Source: CAWCKS01 sp963763485 (GTDB lineage: Bacteria > Pseudomonadota > Alphaproteobacteria > Rhizobiales > Xanthobacteraceae). Taken from it: DNA of 64,000 bases. The DNA lies in assembly GCA_963763485.1 (NCBI GenBank), contig CAVXOW010000005.1, positions 62,001 to 126,000 on the forward strand, read 5' to 3'. The notes below the pieces were generated by a model. That model searched no databases. It was not told the DNA's origin and saw only the letters and a list, made by a program, of their open reading frames with translations. The position numbers and the translations under genes are program-made. Shown one piece after another: positions 54,011 to 63,186 of this stretch. How positions within the stretch are numbered: position 1 is the first letter of the stretch; every line of letters starts with the position of its first letter.

Positions 54011-54040
54011 ATTTTTCGCTGACCACCTCCAGCGAAAAAT
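54011..54040. terminator. Bidirectional terminator between crotonase gene and ligD
   Basis: Perfect 11-bp arms atttttcgctg (54011-54021) / cagcgaaaaat (54030-54040), with a T-run at the end of either strand. The right arm abuts the ligD stop codon. Confidence 0.8.
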
Positions 54041-56730
54041 CACTGTCCGAGCTTCTTCAAGATCGCTTTCAGCGACACCGCCGCCTCGTCATAGCCATCC
54101 CATGCCTTGCTGCGCTTGATCAGCGCGGGCGCCGTCCGCAGCGTGAATTTTTTCGGATCGAGCCCCGGTTTCACCTGCGCCCATGTCAACGGCATCGACA
54201 CCGTCGCGCCTGCTCGCGCCCGTGGTGACAGCGGCGCCACCGCCGTCGACATCGTGTCGTTGCGCAAATAGTCGAGAAAGATTTTTCCCTTGCGTTGCTG
54301 CTTCGACATGTTGAGCAGGTACTTGTCGGAATGATCCGACGCCATCTGCATGCAGATCGCCTGCGCAAAGGCCTTCGCTTCCTTCCACGTCACCGCCTCG
54401 CGCGCGCCCGATTTCAATGGCGTCACCACGTGCAGGCCCTTGCCGCCGGTGGTCTTGCAGAATGAGGTGAGGCCGGCCTGCTCGAGCCGCTCGCGCATGT
54501 CTTTTGCCGCTTCGATCACGTCGTCGAATTCGACGTCGGGCGCGGGATCGAGATCGAAGATCAGCCGGCCCGGCGTGGTGATCTTGTCGGGCGCGCAATT
54601 CCACGGATGCAGCTCGACGCCGCCGGATTGCGCGGCCGCAACGAGTCCCTCGATACGATCGATCTGCAGGTAGGGCTTGCGTTCGCCGGACATCTTCACC
54701 GACGAGAAAAACTCCGACCCGCCTTGCATGACGTGGCGCTGGAAGAATTGTTGCCCGTTGATGCCGTCGGGCGCGCGCACGATCGAGCACGGGCGGCCCT
54801 TGATGTGCGGCAGCATCCAGTCGCCGATCTCGGCGAGATAGGTGGCGAGATCACGCTTGGTGATCGGCTCGCCCTCGCCATCGTCGGGCCACAGCGCCTT
54901 GTCCGGGTTGGAGATGGTGATGCCCAGCACCGTTGCACCACCGTTGGCTCTGGTTCGGGTCACGCGGTGCGTCGGCATCTTGCCATTGCCTCCGTGATCG
55001 AGATCGGGCGGATCGGCGTGCGTGATCTCGGCGCGCACGTCGCCCGCCGGCTTGTCCTGCCGCAATCCCTTGAATGACGCCTGCCGCACATTGCCGTCGC
55101 TGGTCCAGCCGGCAAACTCGATTTCGGCAACCAGCTCAGGCTTCAGCCAGTGGATTTCAGGCCCGCCCTTCGGCGCGTTCTTGCCGCTGAACGGGCTCTT
55201 GGACGCCGCGGCCGCTTTCAGGGCCGGCATGATGCGGCTGACGGTTGCCGCACCGTAGCCGGTACCGACATTGCCGGTGTAGGCGAGATGGCCTTCGCGA
55301 TGGACGCCGACCATCAGCGACGAGAATTTCCCCTTGTTGCTGGTCCAGGCGCCGATCACGACCTCATGGCCGGGCCGGGTCTTGATCTTGAGCCAGCCGC
55401 CGCCGCGTCCTGAGCGATAGGGCGCATCGGCCTGTTTTGAGATGATGCCTTCGAGGCCGTGCTCGCGGGCCGAGGCGAGCATGTCGTCGCCGTCGGCGGC
55501 GAAATGCGCGACGTAGCGCAGCGGCGAGGTTTTTGACCGCGCGTGTTTCTTCAACAGTTCTTCCAGCCGCTCCTTGCGCTCGGTCAGCGGCAGCTTGCGC
55601 AAATCTTCGCCGTCCTCGAACAACAAATCGAACGCAAAATAGATCAGGCCGTCGGTGTCGCCGTCCGACAGCGCCGCCTGCATCGCGGAGAAGTCGGGAT
55701 CGCCCCTGGCGTTGAGCGCAACGATCTCGCCATCGATGATGACATCGGGCAGTTTTGCCGCTGCCTTCGCGATGTTCGGAAATTTCTCGGTCCAGTCGAG
55801 CGCCTTGCGCGTCTTCAGCGAGACCTCGCCGTCCTCGACGCGCATCTGGATGCGATAGCCGTCGAATTTGATCTCGTGAACCCAGCTATCCCCCGTCGGC
55901 GGCCGCTCCGAGGCCTGGCAAAGCTGCGGCGCGACGAAGTCAGGCATTTCCGCTCTGAGCGGGCGTGCCTTCTTCGCGGCCTTCTTTGCGGAGGCCTTTT
56001 TTGCCGGCGCGGTCTTCGTGCGGCTCTCGCGCGGCCTTGCCGCCGGCTGCAATCCTGCCCGCTGGTCCGCAGCAAGGCCCTTGTTTGAATTCCACACCGC
56101 GCCTGCACCCGCCGTGCGCTTGGTCATCATGAATGGCTTTGGCGCAGGACCTTTGCCGGCCGCGATCTCCTCGAGCGTGCGGCCGGAGGCGGCCGAGCGG
56201 TTGTCCTTCAGAACGCCCTCGTCGTCGCCCTCCTTGGAATATTCGTCACGATGCTTGATCAGGAGCCAGTTGGTGCGCTTGCCGCCGAAGCGGTCGCCCT
56301 TCATGCGCACCAGGACCCATTCGCCCTTCAGCTTCTCGCCGAGCAGCGCGAACTTCAGGTCTCCCTTGGCGAAGCCCTTTTCCGGATCTGCGGAGTACCA
56401 GTAGCCGCGGTCCCAGATCTCGACGGTCCCGCCGCCATATTGTCCCTTCGGGATCGTGCCTTCGAAATCGCCATAGTCGAGCGGATGGTCTTCGGTCTCG
56501 ACCGCAAGCCGCTTCTGCTTCGGGTCGAGCGAGGGCCCGCGCGTCACCGCCCAGGATTTGAACACTCCGTCATATTCGAGACGGAAGTCGTAGTGCAGGC
56601 GGGTCGCCGCATGCATCTGGATCACGAACCGGGGCTGCTTCGACGCCGCGACGCGCGCCTCGCCGCTCGGCTCGGCGGTCTTCGAGAAATCGCGCTTCTT
56701 GCGATAAGTGGTGAGATTTGAACGCGGCAC
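54040..56730 (-). CDS. ligD: ATP-dependent DNA ligase D (NHEJ)
   Basis: 896 residues in the order phosphoesterase - ligase - polymerase. PE domain (about 30-170): QMHAATRLHYDFRLEYDG and DFEGTIPKGQYGGGTVEIWD. Ligase domain: adenylation Lys in HEIKFDGYRIQMR, IDGEIVALN, SKQADAPYRSGRG. Polymerase/primase domain from about 600: DLDPAPDVEFDDVIEAA (catalytic Asp pair) and LHVVTPL. Alanine/lysine-rich linkers join the parts. Works with Ku in template-free end joining. Last gene after ku and a small RHH-like gene. Confidence 0.95.
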   Translation of the reverse strand: MPRSNLTTYRKKRDFSKTAEPSGEARVAASKQPRFVIQMHAATRLHYDFRLEYDGVFKSWAVTRGPSLDPKQKRLAVETEDHPLDYGDFEGTIPKGQYGGGTVEIWDRGYWYSADPEKGFAKGDLKFALLGEKLKGEWVLVRMKGDRFGGKRTNWLLIKHRDEYSKEGDDEGVLKDNRSAASGRTLEEIAAGKGPAPKPFMMTKRTAGAGAVWNSNKGLAADQRAGLQPAARPRESRTKTAPAKKASAKKAAKKARPLRAEMPDFVAPQLCQASERPPTGDSWVHEIKFDGYRIQMRVEDGEVSLKTRKALDWTEKFPNIAKAAAKLPDVIIDGEIVALNARGDPDFSAMQAALSDGDTDGLIYFAFDLLFEDGEDLRKLPLTERKERLEELLKKHARSKTSPLRYVAHFAADGDDMLASAREHGLEGIISKQADAPYRSGRGGGWLKIKTRPGHEVVIGAWTSNKGKFSSLMVGVHREGHLAYTGNVGTGYGAATVSRIMPALKAAAASKSPFSGKNAPKGGPEIHWLKPELVAEIEFAGWTSDGNVRQASFKGLRQDKPAGDVRAEITHADPPDLDHGGNGKMPTHRVTRTRANGGATVLGITISNPDKALWPDDGEGEPITKRDLATYLAEIGDWMLPHIKGRPCSIVRAPDGINGQQFFQRHVMQGGSEFFSSVKMSGERKPYLQIDRIEGLVAAAQSGGVELHPWNCAPDKITTPGRLIFDLDPAPDVEFDDVIEAAKDMRERLEQAGLTSFCKTTGGKGLHVVTPLKSGAREAVTWKEAKAFAQAICMQMASDHSDKYLLNMSKQQRKGKIFLDYLRNDTMSTAVAPLSPRARAGATVSMPLTWAQVKPGLDPKKFTLRTAPALIKRSKAWDGYDEAAVSLKAILKKLGQ

Positions 56731-56804
56731 GGCGACGGCTTTCGATCAAGGCATCATTGGATCAAACGCCGGATCGGCCCGCAAGTGCCGGGCCTCTTTG
56801 TGAT

Positions 56805-56975
56805 CCGTCACCCTGAGGTGGCCGCGCTTGCCCTTTCAGTGCGGCGAGTTCCGGCATCTATTGGGCGCGGCCCTCGAAGGGCGACGGCCCGATCCGTTCA
56901 TCCTTCGAGGCCCGCGTACGATACTATGAGTGCGGGGCCAGGTGCGCTGCCCGCGGGCACCTCAGGATGACGGGG
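56805..56975. repeat. Long palindromic dispersed repeat (ccgtcaccctgaggtg family)
   Basis: Outer arms ccgtcaccctgaggtg / cacctcaggatgacgg; inner ggccctcgaaggg / ccttcgaggcc. It fills most of the 265-bp gap between ligD and the small gene. Confidence 0.85.
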
Positions 56976-56995
56976 CGGAGATCGGCGTGACCGGC

Positions 56996-57187
56996 CTACG
57001 TTTCCTTCTTCGCCGCCCTCAAGCTCCTGCGCAGCGCGTCCTTGAGATCGAGGGGAACGCCGTGCTTCTTCAACAGATCGGCAAACGCCTCATCGGCGAG
57101 ATCCTGCAGCGTCGCCATGCGATCGCGGCCGAGTTGGGTGAGCGCCGCAAGCGTCTCGTCATCGAAGGCGATGAGCTTGCGCGACAT
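56996..57187 (-). CDS. Small ribbon-helix-helix-like protein between ku and ligD
   Basis: 63 residues from MSRKLIAFDDETLAALTQL (TTG 57193 alternative). A short beta strand (KLIAFDD) is followed by two helices (TLAALTQLGRDRMATLQDLADEAFADLLKKHG), the layout of Arc/CopG ribbon-helix-helix DNA-binding proteins. Basic C-terminus RRSLRAAKKET. Ten bases after the ku stop, so co-transcribed. Function unknown: an operon regulator or an NHEJ accessory factor are both possible. Confidence 0.65.
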   Translation of the reverse strand: MSRKLIAFDDETLAALTQLGRDRMATLQDLADEAFADLLKKHGVPLDLKDALRRSLRAAKKET

Positions 57188-57196
57188 ATCCAACGA

Positions 57197-58174
57197 TTAT
57201 CCCGCGCGCTTCTGCCGTGCCGTGGCACGGCCGTTGCGTTTCGCGGTCTCGCGGCCTGGCTCGGCCTTGGCTTTCGCCGCGCGCTGGCCCTTGCCTTCGA
57301 TCGGCAGCAGCATCTCGCGCTGGCCTTCGACCCGCTTCTTGCCCTTGGCCGCGGACTTCTTGGCCGGCTCCTCGGTCTTTTCGGCTCTGGTCTCGGCCTT
57401 GCCGCCCTTGAGACTCTGGCGCAGCGCATCCATCAGGTTGATCACGTTGCCTTCGGTCTTGACCTTGGCCTTCGGGATCACGCGGCCAGCCTTCTTCTCG
57501 TTGATCAACTCGATCAGCGCGGTCTCGTAGTGGTCCTCGAAATCCTCCGCCTTGAAGTGGCCGGACTTCTGGTCGACGATATGCTTGGCGAGATCGAGCA
57601 TATCCTTGGTGATCTTCACGTCCTGGATGTCGTCGAAATAATCGGACGCGGCGCGCACTTCGTATTGATAGCGCAGCAGGAGACCGACCAGACCCTTCTC
57701 GCGCGCCTCGAGCGCGACGATGTGCTCGCGGTTGGTCAGCACCAGTCGCGCCAGCGCCACCTTGTTGGTGGCCTTGATGGTGTCGCGGATCACAGCATAG
57801 GCGTCGTGGCCAACCTTGCCGTCGGGCACGAGGTAATACGGCCGGACGACGTAAAGCTCGTCGATCTCATCGCGCGGCACGAAGCGGTCGATGTCGATGG
57901 TGTGGTTGGATTCGAGCGCGATGTTGTCGAGCTCGTCCTTGGTCACCTCGATGTAGGCGTCGGTGTCTACCTTGTAGCCCTTGACGATGTCGGCGTTGTC
58001 GACGTCCTCGCCGGTCACCGCGTCGACGCGCTGATACTTGATGCGGTTGCCGGTCTTGCGGTTGATCTGGTTGAACGAGACCTTTTCCGTATCCGAGGTC
58101 GCCGGGAACAGGGCGACCGGGCAGGTCACGAGTGACAGACGCAGGAAGCCCTTCCAGTTTGCGCGCGGCGCCAT
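57197..58174 (-). CDS. ku: Ku protein (NHEJ DNA-end binding)
   Basis: 325 residues from MAPRANWKGF; GGAG six bases upstream. Ku core: FLRLSLVTCPVALFPATSDT, INRKTGNRIKYQRVD, YYLVPDGKVGHDAYAVIRDT, LTNREHIVALEAREKGLVGL. C-terminal tail Lys/Arg/Ala-rich (TARQKRAG), typical of bacterial Ku. Forms a homodimer ring on DNA ends and recruits LigD. First gene of the NHEJ operon. Confidence 0.96.
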   Translation of the reverse strand: MAPRANWKGFLRLSLVTCPVALFPATSDTEKVSFNQINRKTGNRIKYQRVDAVTGEDVDNADIVKGYKVDTDAYIEVTKDELDNIALESNHTIDIDRFVPRDEIDELYVVRPYYLVPDGKVGHDAYAVIRDTIKATNKVALARLVLTNREHIVALEAREKGLVGLLLRYQYEVRAASDYFDDIQDVKITKDMLDLAKHIVDQKSGHFKAEDFEDHYETALIELINEKKAGRVIPKAKVKTEGNVINLMDALRQSLKGGKAETRAEKTEEPAKKSAAKGKKRVEGQREMLLPIEGKGQRAAKAKAEPGRETAKRNGRATARQKRAG

Positions 58175-58201
58175 CGAAAACTCCAGAACATGACTTCGAT
58201 C

Positions 58202-58248
58202 TGTGCGCGTGCTCCAGGCGAAACGGCGTGAGCCGTTCCGGACGCGCA
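58202..58248. promoter_or_regulatory. Nested inverted repeats upstream of ku
   Basis: Outer arms gtgcgcgt (58202-58209) / acgcgcac (58241-58248) and inner aacggc-gtga-gccgtt (58221-58236), about 28-75 bp before the ku ATG. Could be an operator or 5' UTR hairpin. The 258-bp gap holds no gene. Confidence 0.45.
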
Positions 58249-58432
58249 CTAACAGCCCATCATATCATGAGAGGGTGAATGATCCGAGTCGCGGGCTCTG
58301 CGACCGAACTTCTCCTCTCGCGATCGTGGTTAAGGCCAACGCCCGACGCGCTCAGGCGTTGCAATATGTTGGGGCGATCGCAGTGCGATCATACAGCTGC
58401 GTTCTGGTTGCGTTCTGAGCGGCGCTACTGCC

Positions 58433-58925
58433 TCAGGCCGTCGAGCCGCGTGCCGTGTTGCGCAGGCTGAAGATGCCGAGCACCACGAACAGCACCAGCG
58501 CAATGACTTGCGCGATCAGGAACGGCGGCTCGGACTGCGTCGGCGCAAGTTCTTTCAGCGGCCCGACCTTCTGGAACGACTGGACGATCAGCACGAAGAA
58601 ATTGAAATACTGCGCGATGATCGCGGTGATCACATAGAGCCAGCGGCCGGCGCCGGAAAAGTGCAAGGGATAGCGGGCGATCACTGCGAGCAGCAGCAGG
58701 ACAAGCGAGATCGCGCCGACGATCTGGCCCGGGGTCACGCCGTTGCGCGGAAAAAGGAAGCCGGTGACGCTGGTCAAGATCGTCATGATCAGGAAAAACG
58801 CGTTCAAGCCATCACGTCGTTTGGCCTTCAGGAAGCCGTCAATCATCGACGAATCCGGAAACGATGCCGGCCAGGCTGATCAGGACGTGAATGATGGTGA
58901 AGGTCGGCGAAGCGAAGAACGTCAT
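58433..58925 (-). CDS. Small membrane protein (four to five helices), frameshifted (+1) near 58848
   Basis: Starts at 58925 with MTFFASPTFTIIHVLISLAG, hits a stop after one extra base near 58848 (gtcgatgatt), and continues in the next frame as MIDGFLKAKRRDGLNAFFLI ... AIISLVLLLLAVIAR-type helices ... FLIAQVIALVLFVVLGIF. About 163 residues if repaired. No recognised function; some resemblance to small inner-membrane proteins of unknown role. Read alone, the 137-residue frame from 58846 is also open. Confidence 0.65.
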
Positions 58926-58947
58926 GATGCACCCCTTTGTGCTGATG

Positions 58948-59023
58948 GAGCATGATCCGGAAAAGCTTGCCCTCGGGCTTGACCCGATGGGTGGCAACCG
59001 GTTTTCCGGAGACGATCATGCTC
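58948..59023. repeat. Palindromic dispersed repeat (gagcatgatccggaaaa family)
   Basis: Arms gagcatgatccggaaaa / ttttccggagacgatcatgctc. Same family as 23508-23574. Lies just upstream of the membrane-protein start. Confidence 0.88.
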
Positions 59024-59110
59024 AATCAAAAGCCAACCTATCATGCACCGGCAATCATGACGATTATTGCGGCACAGAGGGCATGCGTTTGCGAATTATG
59101 AAGTGGCCGA

Positions 59111-59812
59111 TCAGGCGGCGAGGTCGTCTCGAATCTTGCCGAACAGCGCCTCGAACTGGTCCCGGCCGCGCGGCGTGAAGCTGACGACACGCGAGGCGCG
59201 TTCGCGCCGCGCCCATTTCAGGGAGAAGATGCGATCGAGCATCGCTGCGCCCAGCGTGCCGGCAAGATGATTGCGACGCACGCTCCAGTCGAGGCAGGCT
59301 TTGCACATCGGCCGCCGCGCGCCGCCGATGGCGTCGAGGTCGACGCCGAACTCGGCGCAAAAATGTCTTCCCCGCGGCGTCAACGTCAGTTCGGCGTCGG
59401 CGTACTCCAGCATCTTCCGTTGCGTCAGATGGTCGAACATGCGCACGCCGAAATCGCCGGCGAGGTGGTCGTAACACACCCGCGCCTGCCGCATCTGCGG
59501 ATCCTTTGGCCCGGTGCGGACGCGGCGATGGCCGGCATGGTCGGCAAGGCCTGCGAGCAACTCCAGCGCGGCGGCGACCTCCGGATCCTTGAGACGGAAG
59601 TAGCGGTGGCGGCCCTGCTTCTGCGGCGCAATCAGGCCGCCGGCTTCGAGCTTGGCGAGATGCGAACTCGCGGTCTGCGGCGTGACGCCGGCTTCCTGCG
59701 CGAGTTCGGTCGCGGTCAAGGCCTGGCCGGACATCAGCGCGGTCAGCATATTGGCGCGGGCGGGGTCGCCGATCAGCGAGGCGATAATGGCAATATCAGG
59801 TCCGAGTTTCAT
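59111..59812 (-). CDS. ArsR-family transcriptional regulator with extended C-terminus
   Basis: 233 residues from MKLGPDIAII (a longer start at 59857 exists). Winged helix: LIGDPARANMLTALMSGQAL, TATELAQEAGVTPQTASSHL (recognition helix), AKLEAGGLIAPQKQGRHRYF. The C-terminal 130 residues, with CYDHLAGDFGVRMFDHL and RRPMCKACLDWSVRR, are longer than in simple ArsR proteins and contain two close Cys (CKAC) that could bind metal. Target unknown. Confidence 0.85.
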   Translation of the reverse strand: MKLGPDIAIIASLIGDPARANMLTALMSGQALTATELAQEAGVTPQTASSHLAKLEAGGLIAPQKQGRHRYFRLKDPEVAAALELLAGLADHAGHRRVRTGPKDPQMRQARVCYDHLAGDFGVRMFDHLTQRKMLEYADAELTLTPRGRHFCAEFGVDLDAIGGARRPMCKACLDWSVRRNHLAGTLGAAMLDRIFSLKWARRERASRVVSFTPRGRDQFEALFGKIRDDLAA

Positions 59813-59889
59813 GAGCCGATCATAACCCAAGTCCGGCGCGCATGGTTCGATGCGCATCGAATTGTGGTTTCTCGCTCGAGCCGCGATGA

Positions 59890-60022
59890 TGCTACCCTCC
59901 CCCCTTGTGGGGGAGGGTAGGGAGGGGGGTCGTTCGCCCTAACCCCACCCCGCCGCAAGTCGGGCCTGCCCGACTTGCGCGTCATGATGCGTATCCGAGG
60001 CAAGCCCCGGATACGTGGGGGG
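59890..60022. repeat. Dispersed repeat with inverted arms (gctaccctcccccc family)
   Basis: Contains gctaccctcccccc-ttgt-gggggagggtag, gcaagtcgggc-ctg-cccgacttgc, and gtatccgaggcaagccccggatac, three consecutive hairpins. Typical of intergenic repeats in this group; fills the gap between two minus-strand genes. Confidence 0.8.
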
Positions 60023-60039
60023 AGAAGAACAGCGCGAAG

Positions 60040-60804
60040 TTAGTTCGCCGCGGCGCGTTTGGCCATGACCGTGGCCGGCGGCCGCGCGAGTGTCGGCGGC
60101 GGTGGCAGCGGGCGATCGTCGCCGATGTCGGCCTTGACCGGCGCGACTTTCATCTCGGTCAGCCTGGCGCGGATCGATCCGGTCAACCCTGGATAGTCCG
60201 ACACCGGGGTGAAATCCGCAGGGTCGGCGTTGCCGGCGCGGCTGCCGCTAAAGGCGACCAGACCGGTCGAGGTCGCGACCACGTCGCCGGGGCGCAGCGT
60301 AGTGTCGAGTGAAACGTCGATTGGCGCGAGGCCGGTGGGATCGCGCCCGTTGCAGGTGCAGCTCGGGCTGAGTTGCTTGCGATAGACGTAGGCGTTCGGC
60401 GTTTCCGAATAGCGTTCGCCGTTGGCCGCCATCGCGCTGTCGATGCTGGAACCGAAGAATACCCGCGTCGCACTTGCCGGGCAGAAGGCCTGGCACAGCT
60501 GCGCCGGCGGCGTGCCGCTGCGCGCCAGAATCGGGAAATAGCGTCCGTCGCACATCCGCACACAATGGGCGTATTGACCACCGCCACCGCCGTCGGCCTG
60601 GATCGGCGGCAACGGCTGCGCCGGTTGCGCCGCGCCATACGCGTTCGCCTGCGCCGGCGCTGAACTGTTCTGGTTGTTGAACAGGAAATCGAAGAAGCCG
60701 GCCGATGCCGCGCGGGGAGTGACAACGGCGGCGAGCGACGCTGCGACCAGCGCAACAGACGTCGTGCGCCTGACACGGCGCGGACCACGCAACTTGTTAC
60801 GCAA
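60040..60804 (-). CDS. DUF2865 domain protein, secreted
   Basis: 254 residues. Signal peptide ends PRAASA. Low-complexity Gln/Pro/Gly stretch (AQANAYGAAQPAQPLPPIQA), then the DUF2865 core with conserved cysteines: YAHCVRMCDGRYFPIL, QLCQAFCPASATRVFFGSSI, PSCTCNGRDPTGLAPIDVSL. Pro-rich C-terminus. Function unknown; a common envelope family in Bradyrhizobium. Confidence 0.85.
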   Translation of the reverse strand: MRNKLRGPRRVRRTTSVALVAASLAAVVTPRAASAGFFDFLFNNQNSSAPAQANAYGAAQPAQPLPPIQADGGGGGQYAHCVRMCDGRYFPILARSGTPPAQLCQAFCPASATRVFFGSSIDSAMAANGERYSETPNAYVYRKQLSPSCTCNGRDPTGLAPIDVSLDTTLRPGDVVATSTGLVAFSGSRAGNADPADFTPVSDYPGLTGSIRARLTEMKVAPVKADIGDDRPLPPPPTLARPPATVMAKRAAAN

Positions 60805-60934
60805 CGCTTACTCCACCCGGCACGCAACTCGGACGACGACAGCCGGGACACGCCAGCCACGCGCGCATCCCGATCCAAGTCGGAGTTTATCGGAAGATGG
60901 TAAACGAGCGGTGAGTGGAGGCGTTTTAGGAGCT

Positions 60935-61055
60935 CGTCATTGCGAGCCAACGGGTCCGGCCGAAGGCCGGCCCGATGATAAACTCCACGAAGCAATCCAG
61001 AGGCCGCAAAGAAGAACTGGATTGCTTCGTCAGCCAACGCCTCCTCGCAATGACG
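60935..61055. repeat. Palindromic dispersed repeat (cgtcattgcgag family)
   Basis: Outer arms cgtcattgcgag / ctcgcaatgacg and inner cgaagcaatccag / ctggattgcttcg, as in 9365-9445 but with a different middle. Ends about 12 bp from the pyrE stop. Confidence 0.9.
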
Positions 61056-61067
61056 AGGCTGTGGCGC

Positions 61068-61664
61068 CTACGCGATCTTCTTCGCCGCCTGCTTGGCGTC
61101 GTCGTCCTTCAAAAACTCGCTCGCCTTGAACAGCGACTTGAACGGCAGGCCCGCGTCCTTGAAGGTCTCCACGGCGCCTTCCTCGCGGTCGACCATGGTC
61201 AGCACAAGGGCGACTTCGCCGCCGGCCTCGCGGATCGCTTCGGCTGCCTTGAGCGCCGAGCCGCCGGTCGTGGTGACGTCCTCGACGATCACGATGCGTT
61301 TGCCTTTCAGCGATTCGTCCTTGGTCAAGCCTTCGACCTGCGCCTTCGCGCCATAGTCCTTCGGCTTCTTGCGCACGAAGAACGCCGCGATCGGATGGCC
61401 GTTGATCCACGACAGCTGCGCGATCGCGCCGGCGATCGGCACCGCGCCCATCTCGAGCCCGCCGATGTAGTCGTAGTTGCCGTCCTTCAACGCATCGAAG
61501 GTGAGCTCCGCGAGCAGCGCGGCGCCTTCCGGGTTGAGCATGGTCGGCTTCAGGTTGAAGTAGAAGTCGCTCTTGCGGCCCGATGCGAGCGTCACGTCGC
61601 CGCGTCCGAACGACCTGTTGGCGATGATGCGATGAAGGCGTGCACGCGAGGCGGAGATGGACAC
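61068..61664 (-). CDS. pyrE: Orotate phosphoribosyltransferase
   Basis: 198 residues; GTG start at 61664 (VSISASRARL) is the best fit, the ATG at 61736 giving an unlikely extension. PRPP loop IVIVEDVTTTGGSALKAAE; substrate region SFGRGDVTLASGRKSDFYFNLKP. Fifth step of pyrimidine synthesis: orotate + PRPP to OMP. Confidence 0.93.
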   Translation of the reverse strand: MSISASRARLHRIIANRSFGRGDVTLASGRKSDFYFNLKPTMLNPEGAALLAELTFDALKDGNYDYIGGLEMGAVPIAGAIAQLSWINGHPIAAFFVRKKPKDYGAKAQVEGLTKDESLKGKRIVIVEDVTTTGGSALKAAEAIREAGGEVALVLTMVDREEGAVETFKDAGLPFKSLFKASEFLKDDDAKQAAKKIA

Positions 61665-61895
61665 GGCAGGTCTCTCAAGGCTGTTCTTATTGGGGCGCGA
61701 ATGTAGCGGCGAAGTTGCCGACATTCCAGTGGTCAAGAGGTACCTTCAACAGCGCTCGGTTCATGTCAGGTACATCCTGGCCACAACCGACGATAGTTAT
61801 GCCCGGTTGCAGCAAAAGGTTTCTGGCGCTGCCATGCGAGTTGTGATGGTCCTGGGTTTCACGATAGGACATACGTGGTTTCGCGAGGGATCACC

Positions 61896-62522
61896 ATGAG
61901 TATCGAACTCTACGCCTGGGACACGCCAAACGGCCGCAAGATCAGCGTCGCACTGGAGGAGATGGGGCTGCCCTACAACGTGTACCCCGTCAACATCGGC
62001 AAGGGCGAACAGCAGGCGCCGGCGTTCCTCAAAATCAGCCCGAACGGCCGGATCCCCGCGATTGTCGACAGCGAGGGACCGGGCAACGAGATCATCAGCG
62101 TGTTCGAATCCGGCGCCATCCTGCTCTATCTCGGCGAGAAGACGGGCAAATTCCTTCCCGCCGATCAGCGCAAGCGCATCGCGGTCTACGAGTGGCTGAT
62201 GTGGCAGATGGGCGGTTTTGGCCCGATGCCGGGCCAGGTGCATCATTTCATCGCGCTCTCGAATGAGCAGGACCGGGCCTATGGCCTCGCGCGCTATTCC
62301 AAGGAAACACACCGGCTCTACGGCGTGCTCAACCTGCGTCTGCGCGATCATGAATTTGTCGCGGGCAGCCTCTCGATTGCCGACTTCGCCATCCTCGGCT
62401 GGGCCTGGCGCCACGAGCGCCACAAGGTGTCGTTCGACGATTATCCCAACGTCGGCCGCTGGTACGCGACGCTGATGGCGCGGCCCGCGGTCAAGCGCGG
62501 GTTCGAGGTGAAGCTGACGTAA
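61896..62522 (+). CDS. Glutathione S-transferase (YfcG/Ure2-like)
   Basis: 208 residues from MSIELYAWDT; GAGGGATC upstream. Thioredoxin-fold half: YAWDTPNGRKISVALEEMGL, SPNGRIPAIVD (cis-Pro) and FESGAILLYLGEKTG. Helical half with NLRLRDHEFVAGSLSIADFA, the N-capping box. Similar to disulfide-bond reductase-like GSTs. Confidence 0.92.
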   Translation: MSIELYAWDTPNGRKISVALEEMGLPYNVYPVNIGKGEQQAPAFLKISPNGRIPAIVDSEGPGNEIISVFESGAILLYLGEKTGKFLPADQRKRIAVYEWLMWQMGGFGPMPGQVHHFIALSNEQDRAYGLARYSKETHRLYGVLNLRLRDHEFVAGSLSIADFAILGWAWRHERHKVSFDDYPNVGRWYATLMARPAVKRGFEVKLT

Positions 62523-62525
62523 TGG

Positions 62526-63062
62526 TTAGCTCGCGGCACTGGCTCTGATCGCACGCGCAAATACCTCAATCGCCCGCCGCAGCGGTTCGGCAAGCTCGGC
62601 ATTCGCAACGATCTCGTCCGCACCAAGCGTCGTGCCGAGCAGCGGCAACGTCACGCAAGCGTCCGCAACGATCCGCGCCGACATGGTTTCCAGCGTCGTG
62701 GTCAGCGAGGCCTGCGCATGGGTGGCGCGTGGCGAGACGTTGATCAGCGCGACAAACTTGTCTGGAAACTCGAAGCCGCTGACCAGCCAGTCGAGCGCAT
62801 TCTTCAGTGTGCCGGGAACGCCGCGGGCATATTCGGGGCTCGAGATCAGCACGCCGTCGACCGTGCCGACCAGCGCGCGAAATTCGGCGACGATCGCGGG
62901 TAACCGCTCGTTGTCGAAATCCGGATTGAAGTGCGGGAGATCACCGAGCTGCCGATACAGCTCGATCGTCACATCGGGAGGCGCAAGCCGCGAGGCGGCC
63001 TGAAGCACCGTGGTGTTCGACGAGGCTGCGCGCAGGCTGCCCGAAATCGCGAGGAGACGCAT
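62526..63062 (-). CDS. NADPH-dependent FMN reductase family protein
   Basis: 178 residues from MRLLAISGSL. Flavodoxin-like: LLAISGSLRAASSNTTVLQA (phosphate-binding SGSLR), VDGVLISSPEYARGVPGTLK and NALDWLV, as in azoreductase/chromate-reductase ChrR-type enzymes. A longer frame runs upstream through a repeat but lacks support. Four bases after the convergent GST stop. Confidence 0.9.
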   Translation of the reverse strand: MRLLAISGSLRAASSNTTVLQAASRLAPPDVTIELYRQLGDLPHFNPDFDNERLPAIVAEFRALVGTVDGVLISSPEYARGVPGTLKNALDWLVSGFEFPDKFVALINVSPRATHAQASLTTTLETMSARIVADACVTLPLLGTTLGADEIVANAELAEPLRRAIEVFARAIRASAAS

Positions 63063-63088
63063 TGGTTCTTGTGCGCTCCTCTTCACCG

Positions 63089-63177
63089 TTCGTCCCCGCG
63101 GAAGCGGGGACCCAGTCTTTGCCAAGCAATGCAGGACATCTTTAGTCACTCTGGATTCCCGCTTTCGCGGGAATGAG
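63089..63177. repeat. Dispersed repeat (cgtccccgcggaagcgggg / gattcccgctttcgcgggaat)
   Basis: Two adjacent hairpins, ccccgcggaagcgggg and ttcccgctttcgcgggaa, about 50 bp apart, between the FMN reductase start and the polA stop. A common Bradyrhizobium intergenic element. Confidence 0.8.
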
Positions 63178-63186
63178 CGGAGTGTT

